Positions 31,569 to 42,339 of a stretch of 43,795 bases of DNA are shown piece after piece. The number at the start of each line of letters is the position of its first letter. Position 1 is the first letter of the stretch. This DNA is from Priapulus caudatus (lineage: Eukaryota > Priapulida > Priapulimorpha > Priapulimorphida > Priapulidae): assembly GCF_000485595.1 (NCBI RefSeq), contig NW_014577178.1:437547-481341 (forward strand). Direction: 5' to 3'. The translations under genes were made by a program, and so were the position numbers. The notes beneath the pieces are model-generated. The model saw nothing but the letters and a program-made list of their open reading frames with translations. It was not told the origin of the DNA and did no database searches.

Positions 31569-34500
31569 CTGCAAACACACGACGCGTCACATGTTAGCGA
31601 TGGCAATCTGTTGGTCAATGATCGCTAAACAATCTGCTGGTTAACGATTGATGACAATCTGTTGTTCAATGATCGATAACAACCAGTTGGTCAATGATCG
31701 ATGACAATTAACTATGCTAAGCATGAGTGCTGGCTAGTAAGAAGATGTATATGTCACTTTATATTAGAATACAAGTAACACCAATACAGCTGATGCATTC
31801 ATACATGGTATATGTACCGCTTAACTTCTCAAAGATATAAAGCAACAAAATAACAACACATACATTAGCTTAATTAGCACCCCTACTAGTTATTATAAAA
31901 TTTTATTAATATTTATGGAGACAAGTGTATTAATTCGGTTTTTAAGTGGCAGCCAAACTGACCTTGGTATCATATCTTGCAAGCTCTCCAAAGTCAACCC
32001 TGGAAATTGGAACAATCTTGTACTTCTCAGGAGCTTTAATCAGAGGCCCACGCTTACCACCATAGCCAATAATCTCGAAAGCATAGTGTCGTGCCGTGTA
32101 TAGTTCCTTGTGTTTCACAAGACGTGTTGATCCAATACTGATGCCAAAGTTGGCATCGCCGACATACTTTGATCGTTCTTCGAACAGAGCCTTTCCTATT
32201 CCCTTTCCACGCATATCCTCGCGTACGATGAATAATCCACCCATTACAAGGTCCGGTTTGACATGAGCACCAATAAGGTGACCTGTAGTAGAAGGCATTC
32301 ACATGTTTAACCAGCAGCAACCAGCATCAGAGATACCAGGGGTTAATAATGACAAATTATGTCATTATTAACCCCTGGAGATATGTATAAAAGTACAGCT
32401 AAGTGTAATATTATAATCACGGGATTCACACAGAAACTAGTAATAAAAAAAACCATTTTTGCCTGCTGGCATTGAGCCGACTTATGCCAGACCCCCTTAT
32501 TTTTTGCCAATGTTGTTGGTATCGAACCCTGAGTGCACAGCTGTGGGGAAAAAATTAAGTAGGTTAATGAGCCAGCTCACGAGTAAGATCTGCCGGGCCT
32601 TCCCAATAAAAACGCAGTTCATCTGTTAGCATTGACAAACACCTGCATTCTGTAAAGGACTCATATTTTCTCACCTGCAGAGTCAATCTCAACATTTATG
32701 ATGCCATGGACATGTACTATAATATCAACATACCATGTAAAAATGAAAGTGTCAATGACACTGTAGCTCAACAAAACAAGTGCCGCAGAGCGACAGCGCT
32801 CATCTAACGTCTACTGCGGTGACTGCTGTGGTGGAGTGGGTGGATTACTAGTAAACCAGTGTTAGTCCAAATGTGTTGTCACATACAAGCCGAAACATGG
32901 AATGCACGGGATGGTATCCAGGAGCCTTCTCAAAGATGTTCGTTGGGATCGTTATGAAAGTTGCCACGAGATGGCGCGTACGCGTGTTAGTGTCTTCAGA
33001 TTAAAGAATGGAAGCTCCATCATACGTAGTAGGCAACAACTATCTGCAAGACAGAATAGGTAAGCACTCGATCGCATTTACCTACGCAAGCCTACAGGCT
33101 GGCAATAGAGAGCTGCCACTGTAAATCCAATTAACGCAGGCAAAACTCCACAGTACCACAACACATGCACTGGCAGTAGCCACTGGCAGTGCATACTTAC
33201 ATGTAACATACTGACAGTACAGAATGCCATAGAAATTATACGATTTAAGGAGCATAAACCTTCTTTAACAAATTTAGCTTTTGAAATTTCACTGTGACAT
33301 TGTCGCCTCATACATCCCCAGGCATGTATAGATTTCTACTAGCAAACCCGGCAGTGAATATATTTCTAACAGACAGTCAAACAATCCATGTTTAACCCTC
33401 TCTTGAGGGTCAAGGTTATCTGACACTTACTCTTCGCATGTCAGCAGAAGTAGATTTCATGGTCCTTTCAATAAAGCCATAAAAATGCTAGGTCACGTGC
33501 TGAAACAAAAAATTTTTCAATCGGCTCCGTCAGACCATGTCCTCATAAAATGTCTAAAATCTGCCTGTGCCCATTGACCTTTGACCTGTGACCTTCAATT
33601 TTCGGCACAGTGATGGCTTTTCCTACCATGATGCTATACACGACTATCACATCCTAGGTCGAGCCGTTTAGATTTGTGCCGCAATTCTGCATTTCCTCCC
33701 TATACCTTAAGTTAAGGAGTGAATGTTCCCCTTCTTTTACACCTCTTGACCTTTGACTTTGACCCCAGCTTCGACATCCAACTCGTTTTCGGATTACCCC
33801 CCCGCGTCCGCGAATATCGTGACCGTACGTCGAGCGGTTAAGATTTGTGCCAACTGTTGACGGACGCACGGACGATCATGCGATTCTACAAGCTGCATCT
33901 GACTATGTCAGATGAGCTAAAAAAGGACACAAGTGAGTGAGTAAGAAGAAGTCAGTTTTAATTGAGCAACCATCGACGTACATTATAGAAACGATTGCCA
34001 TCTGTATATCGCAATAATAATTTATAAACAAAATGAATCACAATTTGTGACCGTAGATGGCGCTATACCGCTTTGTAGCGATGGCGTTTGAAATAAATAG
34101 GTTATGCGCGTTCGCAGCTGTTGTTATTAAAACTTTACTCTAATATAGACGTTTTATCGGCAGGGTGGAGAGGAAATACCAATTTTGCATTGAAGATATT
34201 GTCAATGAAATCTTGTAAAACGAACCAGACGAGTGTGACGCCACAGACTGGTTGTGTCTATATAATATGCTATATAATTGCCAAACCCTACCTAATTTGT
34301 ATAATTTTTTAAATATCAAAACCCCTAGCCCTTATTCATTCACATACCAAAAATGAGCAAAATCCGTTGAACCTGAACGGACTAATGACAATTCCCATTT
34401 TTTGCCAAAAAATTACCGTGGCTCGAAAGTACGTCGACTGGCGTGCTTCAAAATAGGACGTTTAATATGGGAGCATGGCAGTAACAACTATACCCAATTT

Positions 34501-34909
34501 CAAACATGTGGGCCAAACGGTTCCTGAGTTATCGTTGACCGTAGCAAAATGTTGACGGACGGACGGACAGGCAATCGTTTCTATAATGTACGTCGATGGT
34601 TGCTCAATTAAAACTGACTTCTTCTTACTCACTCATTTGTGTCCTTTTTTTGTGGTGAGCTACAGTGTCATTGACACTTTCATTTTATAAGCATTTCTCT
34701 TTCCTCAAGATCATCACCACGTCATAATAACATTTTCCCTTACCAACCATATCACTGTTATCATCGATTGCACAAAAAGAGCCGAGTGGGTCGAAATCGT
34801 AGATTGCTCGCAAGTTGTCAAGGCCATAGTTCCATCCTTCAGCAGCTGTGAGCCTGTGGAGGCTCTTTAGCATCTCCCTTGCTGTGCGTGTGATAGTAAT
34901 ATTCTGCAT
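31182..34909 (-). CDS. GNAT N-acetyltransferase, YitH/HolE type, three exons
   Basis: Exons 34744-34909, 31963-32282 and 31182-31568 join (phases 1 and 0, GTAAGG and GTCAGT donors) to 290 residues with a stop. Residues about 4-130 are a GNAT fold: AAEGWNYGLDNL near residue 22, and the acetyl-CoA loop MRGKGIGKALFEE at about 79-91. The C-terminal half (about 160-290) resembles the second, acetyltransferase-like domain of bacterial YitH/HolE proteins (Acetyltransf_18). It probably transfers an acyl group from CoA to a small-molecule amine; the substrate cannot be told. The Met at 34909 fits family length; a longer frame upstream to 35008 lacks family similarity. A nested transposon begins 164 bp upstream. 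Confidence 0.85.
31963..32282 (-). CDS. GNAT exon 2
   Basis: Acceptor CTTCTACTACAG. Encodes GGLFIVREDMRGKGIGKALF, with the R-G-x-G-x-G-K acetyl-CoA pyrophosphate loop, and ends ARYDTK at donor GTCAGT. Confidence 0.88.
32776..33922 (+). mobile_element. repeat family R, copy C
   Basis: Left end ACAAGTGCCGCAGAGCG and right end GTCAGATGAGCTAAAAA. Most of 33080-33922 aligns closely with copy A (18270-19144), differing largely by one-base indels. Confidence 0.75.
33925..34644. mobile_element. MITE Y with about 79-bp inverted ends
   Basis: Arms 33925-34003 and 34566-34644 (GGACACAAGTGAGTGAGTAA.. and its complement) are nearly perfect. The interior has CCAAACGGTTCCTGAGTTAT and a GACGGACGGACGGACAGGC motif next to the right arm, as also seen near the right end of repeat R. 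Confidence 0.8.
34744..34909 (-). CDS. GNAT exon 1
   Basis: MQNITITRTAREMLKSLHRL through DPLGSFCAIDDNSDMV, phase 1 out at GTAAGG. The AEGWN block is diagnostic of the YitH-like family. Confidence 0.85.
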
Positions 34910-35466
34910 GACTCCTGTACGACTCGTTTCCTTGAGCAAGAGGAAAATACTGTCGATTATTATTAGCATTTTAACTAATGATCGAAGTCTGTGGCTATAT
35001 TTATTCATGCAGTTATTGTCTCACCACGTGGATCCTAGGATTGAACCAGCTGTAGTGCACAAACAATTTGTTAAGCCCCGGGCACAAAGGATCGTACGAA
35101 ATTTTGGTCGTGGTAGACCCATAAAATATTTGTCGTGGCCAGATGTTGCAACATGCCCAAAATGTATTTCGAGTGATCACAAGAGCTACGACACATTAAA
35201 GATGATTTGGCAATGGGGACGAGACAGAAAAAAAATATATGTCGTGGTTATGTCGTGGGTGTGTCACAAGTCAGTACGTAAGTCAGTAGTAGGACAGACT
35301 CACGACAACCAGAAGACAGATACCACAAAAAATCGTGGAACAAAAAAAGTGCAGGTTCAATTTTGCCTCACGACGGCAAGTCGATGCCACGATGCTCAAA
35401 ATTTCGTAGGACTGTCTTGCGACGACCCCCGATGACCCACGATTTGCCCAAATTTTCTGTCGTGTC

Positions 35467-35639
35467 TGTTATGATAGTGGAACTACTTTATGTAACGTCA
35501 CTGCGTATGAATATGTAGTACTTGTATAGACTGAGTAAAGCAGTCTCGAGCACGCCATGCCTGAATAAAGACTTGTTATGCAGACCTCTCCGAGTTGAAT
35601 CATTTCATGGCTATTATACCGATCTACCAAACCACAACA
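35467..35639 (+). repeat. 5' LTR
   Basis: 173 bp, TGTTATGATAGTGG to CCACAACA, with a CCTGAATAAAGACTTG polyadenylation signal. It shares its last 125 bp or so with the 3' LTR apart from small indels. Confidence 0.9.
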
Positions 35640-36663
35640 TGGTGGCAGCTGAAGGAAAAGGACAACGCCATATCCAAGGACTGTCGTAACAGAAATACCA
35701 GCTAAGGCAATCTACATATAGTCTAGAAAGCTTCAACGAAATTTCTCTGCATGCTGAATCGCTCAGAACAGAGACTCCCGCCATCGCTACTGTACAGGCG
35801 GTTATCACATGATATAACCATGATCATGTCGTGCCTACGCTATATCATATAGTGATCGAGCTGCAGTGCACGGAGCTAGCACAGCACGCATTTCTACGAC
35901 GACGTCAGTGTAAACTTTAGCACGCACTATATATCACCAGCCGTACACACGATACGACGCAAGATACAAGATACAAGACTGCTTACCTGATCATCAGTTG
36001 TGTGTTACCAGCCAAGATTGTTGACTTCAGTCGAGGTTAGTCATACACCACCTGACCCCAGCAGACCGTCAGTGACCCCAGCAGACCGTCAGTGACCCCA
36101 CGACGAGAGACTCCAGCTATTTGTGACCAATAGACGCCGCCGAGACGAGATGTCGAGACGAATAAATATCAACCCAACGCACGTTCCGCGAAAGATTGCC
36201 GAACTCAGAAACTGTGCGAGAGATCCCGCTACACATTTAGTGTGAACTGACTAGTTTGAGTTATTCTCAAACCGTTAGTTACTGCCGAAATTGCCGTAAT
36301 TGCCGTAATTGACTTAACCGTCAATTACTGCCGAAGTGTTAGTTACACGTTAGCATAGTAATTAGTTGATTGATACAGTACTTCATCACGAAGGGGTTAA
36401 TTATTATTGTGTATTTTTTTGACTACCGCTGATTTTGAACTCTATATCCCACAGTATTGCTGTCTCATTGCAGTTTTTGTGTGTATATGTTCTGTGCCGC
36501 CAAATATTTCTGTGCGCACCAAATATTTTTTATGTGTCCACCAACGTGTTTCTGTGCCCTGACACCAGACATTCATACTGTTACCCCCCCCCACACACAC
36601 ACGTGCATAAATTAGGCCCAAAACAAATTCTCAATTGATCACCCCCAACCTATAGCCGCCAAC
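35640..36663 (+). promoter_or_regulatory. retrotransposon primer-binding site and 5' leader
   Basis: TGGTGGCAGCTGAAGG directly after the LTR is the expected place and form for a tRNA primer site; the tRNA is not identified. The roughly 1-kb leader contains a tandem CAGACCGTCAGTGACCCCAG duplication (about 36055-36100) and TTGCCGTAA repeats near 36290. Confidence 0.65.
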
Positions 36664-37395
36664 ATGGCAAAATTCATAGAATTTAAATGGGATGTGCCTG
36701 ATTTAGCGGACGAATTCAAAATTTTCAAACAGAGGATGGGTCTGTGTTTTGAGGACCATGGCATCACCGATAAAGCAAAACAAGCAGTAAAAGTGAAAAT
36801 CGCAGTAGGCAACGAAGGTTTGCGACGAATTAACGCTTCAGGTCTATCAGAAGAAGACCAAAAAGATCCTGCCTTATTGTTTGAACTATTCGAGGAACAA
36901 CTAAATGTGAAGGTAAACTTCAGAATTCACAGACTAGAGTTTTTGAGATTCAGACAACGTAAAGACGAGTCTTTGGACGAATTCGTTACAAGATGTCGTG
37001 CGAAAGCCAACGAGTGTGACTTTTCAAACGAAGAACTGCAGGAACGAATTGTGGAACTTGTAATTGCATCAACAGACATTGAACCTTTTCAGAGAGAACT
37101 GTTAGAACAACTAAAAGGGTACAAACTCACGCAACTTTTGGAATGTGGCCGGAAATACGAAGCCATCGCTGCTGGTAAGAAAAGTTTAGAAACACTCGAC
37201 ACAAAAGACGCCGCTGCATCTGTCAGTGCAATAAAACACCAACATCCGAACTGCAAATGCAGAAACTGTGGACTGAATCACCCACCCAGGCAGTGTCCTG
37301 CATATACAGACATTTGCGAATATTGTGGTTCAAAAGGACATAGGCCGAAACTTTGCAGAAAGAAAAGAGACGACACTTCCAGGGGAAGAGGCTAA
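36664..37395 (+). CDS. gag: retrotransposon Gag with two zinc knuckles
   Basis: 243 residues from MAKFIEFKWDVPDLADEF. The central capsid-like part includes FELFEEQLNVKVNFRIHRLE and FLRFRQRKDESLDEFVTRCR, as in Mag-type Gag. Two C-terminal zinc knuckles: a variant CxxCxxxHxxxxC (CRNCGLNHPPRQC) and a standard CxxCxxxxHxxxxC (CEYCGSKGHRPKLC). The frame is intact and ends at TAA 37393-37395; the same frame stays open beyond the stop. Confidence 0.9.
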   Translation: MAKFIEFKWDVPDLADEFKIFKQRMGLCFEDHGITDKAKQAVKVKIAVGNEGLRRINASGLSEEDQKDPALLFELFEEQLNVKVNFRIHRLEFLRFRQRKDESLDEFVTRCRAKANECDFSNEELQERIVELVIASTDIEPFQRELLEQLKGYKLTQLLECGRKYEAIAAGKKSLETLDTKDAAASVSAIKHQHPNCKCRNCGLNHPPRQCPAYTDICEYCGSKGHRPKLCRKKRDDTSRGRG

Positions 37396-38223
37396 TCAAG
37401 GAATAGAACACCTCGAAGGAGATCACCGTCACAATTTCGACGAGACAGACAATCACCGAGTGATAAACAACATTATAGTCATGCACAGCACGATAACAGT
37501 GGCCGAAAGAATATTGGCACCATTGACCAAGAGGACAAATATACTTTTTCACCCATAACATCTACGCAGGGTCGAGACGAAGCGTATGCCTGTATAGACA
37601 TCAAACTACCAAGAAGTACCGAAACCAAAACAAAACTCAAAGTCAAGATTGACACTGGAGCTCAAAGAAATACACTACCTGTCAGATTATTCAAGCAAAT
37701 GTTTCCAGATAAGTTGGACGCTGAGGGAAATCCAGTACTTGGCAAGACTGGTATCAAACTGTTAGCTTACAACAACACAGAAATCAAACATTATGGAACT
37801 GTATCGATCCTATGCAAGTTTCAGAAATCTGACTGGACAGATACTACTTTCTATGTAGTGGACGTTTCTGGATCAGCCATTGTAGGGCTACCTATCTGCG
37901 AGAAACTACAGATGGTAACTATGCATTGTGCTATACAGCACATAACAGTACCAGAATCACCTGACCTCGCAAATGCCGAGGAACTGAAAAAGCAGTACCA
38001 AGATCGATTTGAGGGTATTGGATGTTCCCCAGGAGAAGTGAAGCTGTATGTTGACCCGGATGCACAGCCCCATATTGACCCCCCAAGGAAGACACCAATA
38101 GCACTCCAAGATCAAATCAAGACTGAGCTTGATAAGATGGAAACAATCGGAGTAATCAGAAAGGTCGAAGAACCTACAGAATGGGTATCCAGCCTTGCAT
38201 ACTCAACAAGGATGGGAGCCTAA
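37396..38223 (+). pseudogene. pol: pol part 1: protease and start of RT
   Basis: In the gag frame after the stop: an Arg/Ser-rich linker, then an aspartic protease with KIDTGAQRNTLPV, and AIVGLPICEKLQM as its C-terminal motif. The RT start follows (PHIDPPRKTPIALQDQI, EWVSSLAYST). A one-base deletion near 38193-38200 ends this frame at TAA 38221-38223, and RT continues in the next frame. Confidence 0.88.
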
Positions 38224-39401
38224 GGATCTGTCTGGATCCAAAGCACATGAACAGAGCTCTCAAGAGACCACACAAAATTCCAACACTGGAAGAGATAAAC
38301 CATAAATTCAACGGCGCCAAATACTTCAGTAAACTAGACACCAAATCGGGATATTGGAGCGTGAAGCTACATCCTGACTCACAGCTACTGACAACATTCC
38401 AGACACCGTTTGGAAGATTCTGCTTTACCAGGCTTCCGTTTGGCTTATCCGTAAGCCAAGATATATTCCAAGCCAAAATGGACGAGATCCTTGACGAACT
38501 CGAAGGAGTTGCCGGTATTGCAGACAATATTGAAGTCGCAGGTGACACTGAGGAGAAACACGACCAGAATCTCAGAGCCCTGATGGAGCGTGCTGAGAAA
38601 TACAAACTGGTTCTCAACTATGGGAAGTGCACTATCAAGGCAACATCTATTGAATTCTTTGGCCAGATCTACAGCAACCAAGGCATCAAACCGGATCCTG
38701 TAAAGATAGCAGATCTTGCAGACATGAAGATGCCAGAAAACAAGCAGGAACTTCAAGAGTTTCTAGGCCTACTAACGTACCTAGAGCCATTCATCCCAAA
38801 CTTAGCAGAGAAAGCAAATGTTTTCCGAGATCTTCTCAAGAAGGACGTTCCATATATCTGGGAAGCACATCATACTACCGCATTTGAAAACCTGAAGAAG
38901 ATCATCAGTGATCAGTCGAACCTTCAGTACTTTGACGTGAACAAGATTCCTGTCTTGATGACCGACGCAAGCCTCAAAGGTGTCGGAGCAGCACTTCTGC
39001 AAGACCACAACGGAACTCTCAAGCCGGTAGCTTATGCTTCCAAAACTTTATCACAGACTGAGAAGAACTACGCTTGTATCGAGAGAGAAATTTTAGCGAT
39101 TCTGTTCGCTGTACAGAGGTTCCACACCTACCTCTATGGGAGACCATTCAGATGTTTCACAGATCACAAACCGTTAGTAATGATCATGCAGAAAGGGCTA
39201 ACCAACGCCCCACCACGATTACAACGAATGCTGTTGAAACTTCAAGGATACTCGATACAGCTAGAGTATAAACCTGGGAAGGAAATGACTCTACCCGACA
39301 CACTTTCAAGACTAACAAGCACGAAATGCTCAGAGACTATTGAATTAGACGTCAGAGTTGACTTCGTCCGATTTACCCCCAAAAGAAAGTCTCACAGCTG
39401 A
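38181..39401 (+). pseudogene. pol: pol part 2: RT and RNase H
   Basis: RT blocks: DGSLRICLDPKHMNRALKRP, FSKLDTKSGYWSVKL, TPFGRFCFTRLPFGLS. The active site reads IADN where the family has xxDD, so the second catalytic Asp is replaced by Asn. RNase H follows: LMTDASLKGVGAALLQ, Glu in CIEREILAILFAVQRF, and FTDHKPLVMI. The frame ends at 39401 because of a second frameshift near a C5/A4 run at about 39375. Homology starts near 38200. Confidence 0.9.
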
Positions 39402-39403
39402 AG

Positions 39404-39886
39404 ATGGAATCGAGCAAAGACCCCGTGCTGAGTGAACTAGCTGAGGTCATTACAGCAGGGTGGCCAGGCACTATCAGCAACCTATCCAGCAGTATTCGTC
39501 TATACTGGAGCATGAGGGACGAGCTGTCTGTCGAGGACGGAATCATCCTGAAAGGACATCGAGTTGTCATACCTACCTCCATGAAGGAAGACATACTAAA
39601 TCAACTTCACTATGGACACTTGGGTGTAGAGAAAACTTGTTTACGTGCCAGAGACACGGTATGCTGGCACAACATCCGCAAGAACATTGAGAAATTTGTC
39701 AAGACATGTCAAGCTTGCCAGGAGGAACTACCGTCCCAACAACCTGAACCACTCATGCCACACGAAATTCCCAATCGACCATGGGAGGACATCGGTACTG
39801 ACCTCTTCGAGTTTGATGGGTCAAAGTGGCTCATCATAGCAGACTACTATAGTGAATTCCAAGTAATTGGAAAATTGCCAAAATGA
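39404..39886 (+). pseudogene. pol: pol part 3: integrase N-terminus
   Basis: Contains the HHCC zinc domain (LHYGHLGVEKTCLRARDTV and FVKTCQACQ) and the first catalytic Asp of the core (DIGTDLFEFDG). It runs into TGA at 39884. The next 170 bp hold the second Asp region (RSDN) in shifting frames. Confidence 0.88.
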
Positions 39887-40074
39887 AGCCCAAGCTCAGT
39901 TGTTGTTGCGCATACTAAGTCGGTCTTTGCAGAGTATGGGATTCCACGTCATGTCAGGTCAGACAACGTCCACACTTTGACAGCAGAGAATACAGACAAT
40001 TCTCACAGGAGTGGAACTTCCAACACACGGCCAGTTCTCCAAGATACCCCAAAGCAAACGGTTTCATCGAGAGT

Positions 40075-40572
40075 ATGGTTAAGACTGTGAAAAAGACGCT
40101 TATCAAAGCAAAGAAAACCGGTCAAGATCAAGATCTTGCTTTGCTGTACCTAAGAGCTACACCTGTCAACAACAAACTGCCAAGTCCAGGAGAACTTCTG
40201 AGAGGACAGAAAATGTCTACCCCAATACTTACCAAGATACCAAATAACCAGCCAAACAAAGAAGAGATTCGAGAGCACCTTGAGCAAAGACAGACAGACA
40301 TGAAACAAAACTATGACAAGAAAAGTCAGCCTCTGGATCTATTATCCAGTGGAAAACGTGTGCGCTTCCAACTTCAAGAACATGGACCATGGATACCTGG
40401 GCGAGTGATTGACAAGAGAGATGAGCCTAGGTCATATGTATTGGAGACTCCAAATGGCGGACAGATTCGCAGAAATCGTAGCCATATTCGAGACGCACCA
40501 CCGCCGAAAGTCAGATTTACAGACAACGCCGCGTCGATTGTTATCACAGTATATGGGTGCATTTCGATTTAA
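40075..40572 (+). pseudogene. pol: pol part 4: integrase C-terminus
   Basis: Continues just after the catalytic Glu (NGFIES, about 40055-40075). It has the post-core block LRATPVNNKLPSPGELLRGQ and the C-terminal GPWIPGRVIDKRDEPRSYVL and GGQIRRNRSHIR motifs of Gypsy integrases. The frame finishes close to the minisatellite border. Confidence 0.88.
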
Positions 40573-40609
40573 TCACATATCAACATTCCGATTTATCGGG
40601 CATAATATT

Positions 40610-41770
40610 TGATTCGACTCCGATCGAAGTCATTCGATTCCGCATCGATTATCATTCGTAATGCATCATTACGATGCGTGAATCGAATGATTCGTGCGGC
40701 GAACGAATGATCGAGTGTCATCATTCATTCACGCATCGAATGATCTGATTACGCATCGAGATCATTCGAAGTTCACAGCTACGAATGATGCATCGAATCA
40801 TTCGAAGTGCGTGAAGTGCGAATGATTCGAGTGCGTGAATCGAATGATTCGATGCCGTGAATTCGAATCATTCGATGCGTGAATGCGAATGATGCATCGA
40901 ATGATGCATTCGAAGATCATTCGGATCGCACATCCGAATCTATTCGATTCACAGCTCGAATGGATTGCATTCGAATTGATTCGATGGCGTGAATCGAATG
41001 ATTCGACTGCGTGAATCCGAATGATTCGATTGCGTGAATCGAATTTGATTTCGACTGCGCGGAAATGCTGAAGTGAATTTCGATGCATGCACTTCGATTC
41101 ACAGCATCGCGGAAATCATTCGATTCACGCACTCTGAATCATTCGATTCAGCGGCATCGAATCATCGATTCACTAGCTCGAATTCAATTCGATGCATCAT
41201 TCGATAAATGCGGTGATATCGAATGATTCGATGCGTTGACATCGAAATGATTCTGATGCGGAATCGCAAATGATGCGAGTCGAAAATCATTCGATTCGCT
41301 GGCATTCGAATCATCTCGATCATCGCATGCGAATGATGGCATTCGAATTGATTCGAGTCGTTGAATCGATATGATTTCGATGGCGTGAATCGAGATGATT
41401 CGAGGCGTGAATGCGAATGATTTCGATGCGCGAATCGAAATGATGTCGATGCATTCATTGCGATTCACCGGCAATCGGAATCATTCGGATTCATACTGCA
41501 TCGAATCATTCGATTCACGCATCGAATCAATTCGGAGTTCAGCGGCATCGAATTGATGCATCGAATGATTCGAGTGCGTGAATGCGGAAATGATTTCGAT
41601 GGCGTGAATCGAATGATTCGATGCGTGAAATCGAATGCATTCGATCCGGTGAATCGGAATGAACTGTCATCGAATCATAGTCGATCAAACGCATCCGATG
41701 ATTCGATTCACGCTCGAACTGAATGCATCGATCAATTCGATTCAGCTGCATCGAATGAATTTGAATGCTG
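40610..41770. repeat. palindromic 21-bp minisatellite within the retrotransposon
   Basis: About 55 irregular copies of a unit near GAATGATTCGATGCGTGAATC, in both orientations because the unit is nearly its own complement. Many copies carry one-base gains or losses. It lies between integrase and the 3' LTR. The many short frames here are artefacts. Confidence 0.9.
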
Positions 41771-42111
41771 AATTATGACACAGAATACACATCCATAAAA
41801 CACAGACGGGCAACCAAGCAATGGACCCTGGGAAAGCGCCAAACAAGCCATATGTTACGAGATTTTGGTAGAGGTGCGTCAAAGGCGAATACGCACAGAT
41901 AAGTCAGATACACATGTAAATCAAATCCCTAGAGTATAGTCACACGTACACCTACCACTAACCAACATATACCTCTAGTATTGTAATTGCTTTGAAGCCA
42001 GTAATAATGTCGATGTATTTCAAGGATAACAGGTCAGCATAACCTTGTACTCCCATTATGCATCATCACTTTGGATAATTTTAGTTTATTCTTAATGGTG
42101 TTTGTTCTTGT

Positions 42112-42124
42112 CTTGAAAAGGGCA
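42112..42124 (+). promoter_or_regulatory. polypurine tract
   Basis: GAAAAGGGCA immediately before the 3' LTR start, in the position expected for the plus-strand primer. It is short and partly impure. Confidence 0.55.
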
Positions 42125-42339
42125 TGTTTATATAGTGGGAAGTTTTTCTAATACTTTATGTAGACGTCCACCTTTTGCGTATGAAGTGATGTAGTACTTG
42201 TATGGACTGGAGTAAAGCAAGTCTCGAGCCACGTCAGTGGTGCCTGAATAAAGACCTTGTTATGTCAGACGCATCTCCTGAGTTGAATCATTTCATGGCT
42301 ATTAGTATTAGTATTATACCGATCTACCAAACCACAACA
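42125..42339 (+). repeat. 3' LTR
   Basis: 215 bp, TGTTTATATAGTGG to CCACAACA, with the same AATAAA signal as the 5' LTR. It is about 40 bp longer than the 5' copy, from several small indels and an extra TTAGTA repeat near 42301. Confidence 0.9.

Larger units (their letters stand above)
32740..34686. mobile_element. outer inverted-repeat element X in GNAT intron 1
   Basis: Arms of 31 bp at 32740-32770 and 34656-34686 are exact reverse complements (ATGAAAGTGTCAATGACACT..). It encloses repeat R copy C and MITE Y, which lie back to back and fill almost the whole interior. No transposase was seen. Confidence 0.75.
35467..42339 (+). mobile_element. Ty3/Gypsy LTR retrotransposon (Mag-like), defective
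   Basis: Bounded by LTRs (35467-35639, 42125-42339), each starting TGTT and ending ACAACA, with exact target duplications GTGTC at 35462-35466 and 42340-42344. Order: LTR, primer site, gag, protease, RT, RNase H, integrase, minisatellite, LTR, which is the Ty3/Gypsy order. There is no env. Defects are a stop between gag and pol, at least two one-base frameshifts in pol, a scrambled integrase segment (39887-40060) and an altered RT active site. It is not expected to move by itself. Confidence 0.92.

Noticed and set aside
34848-35435. 195-codon plus-strand open frame
   Set aside because: It runs antisense through GNAT exon 1 and into an inverted-repeat element with TCGTGG/CCACGA motifs; no protein-like domain.
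40798-41771. Ser/His/Arg/Ile-rich frames in all directions
   Set aside because: Translation of the palindromic minisatellite.
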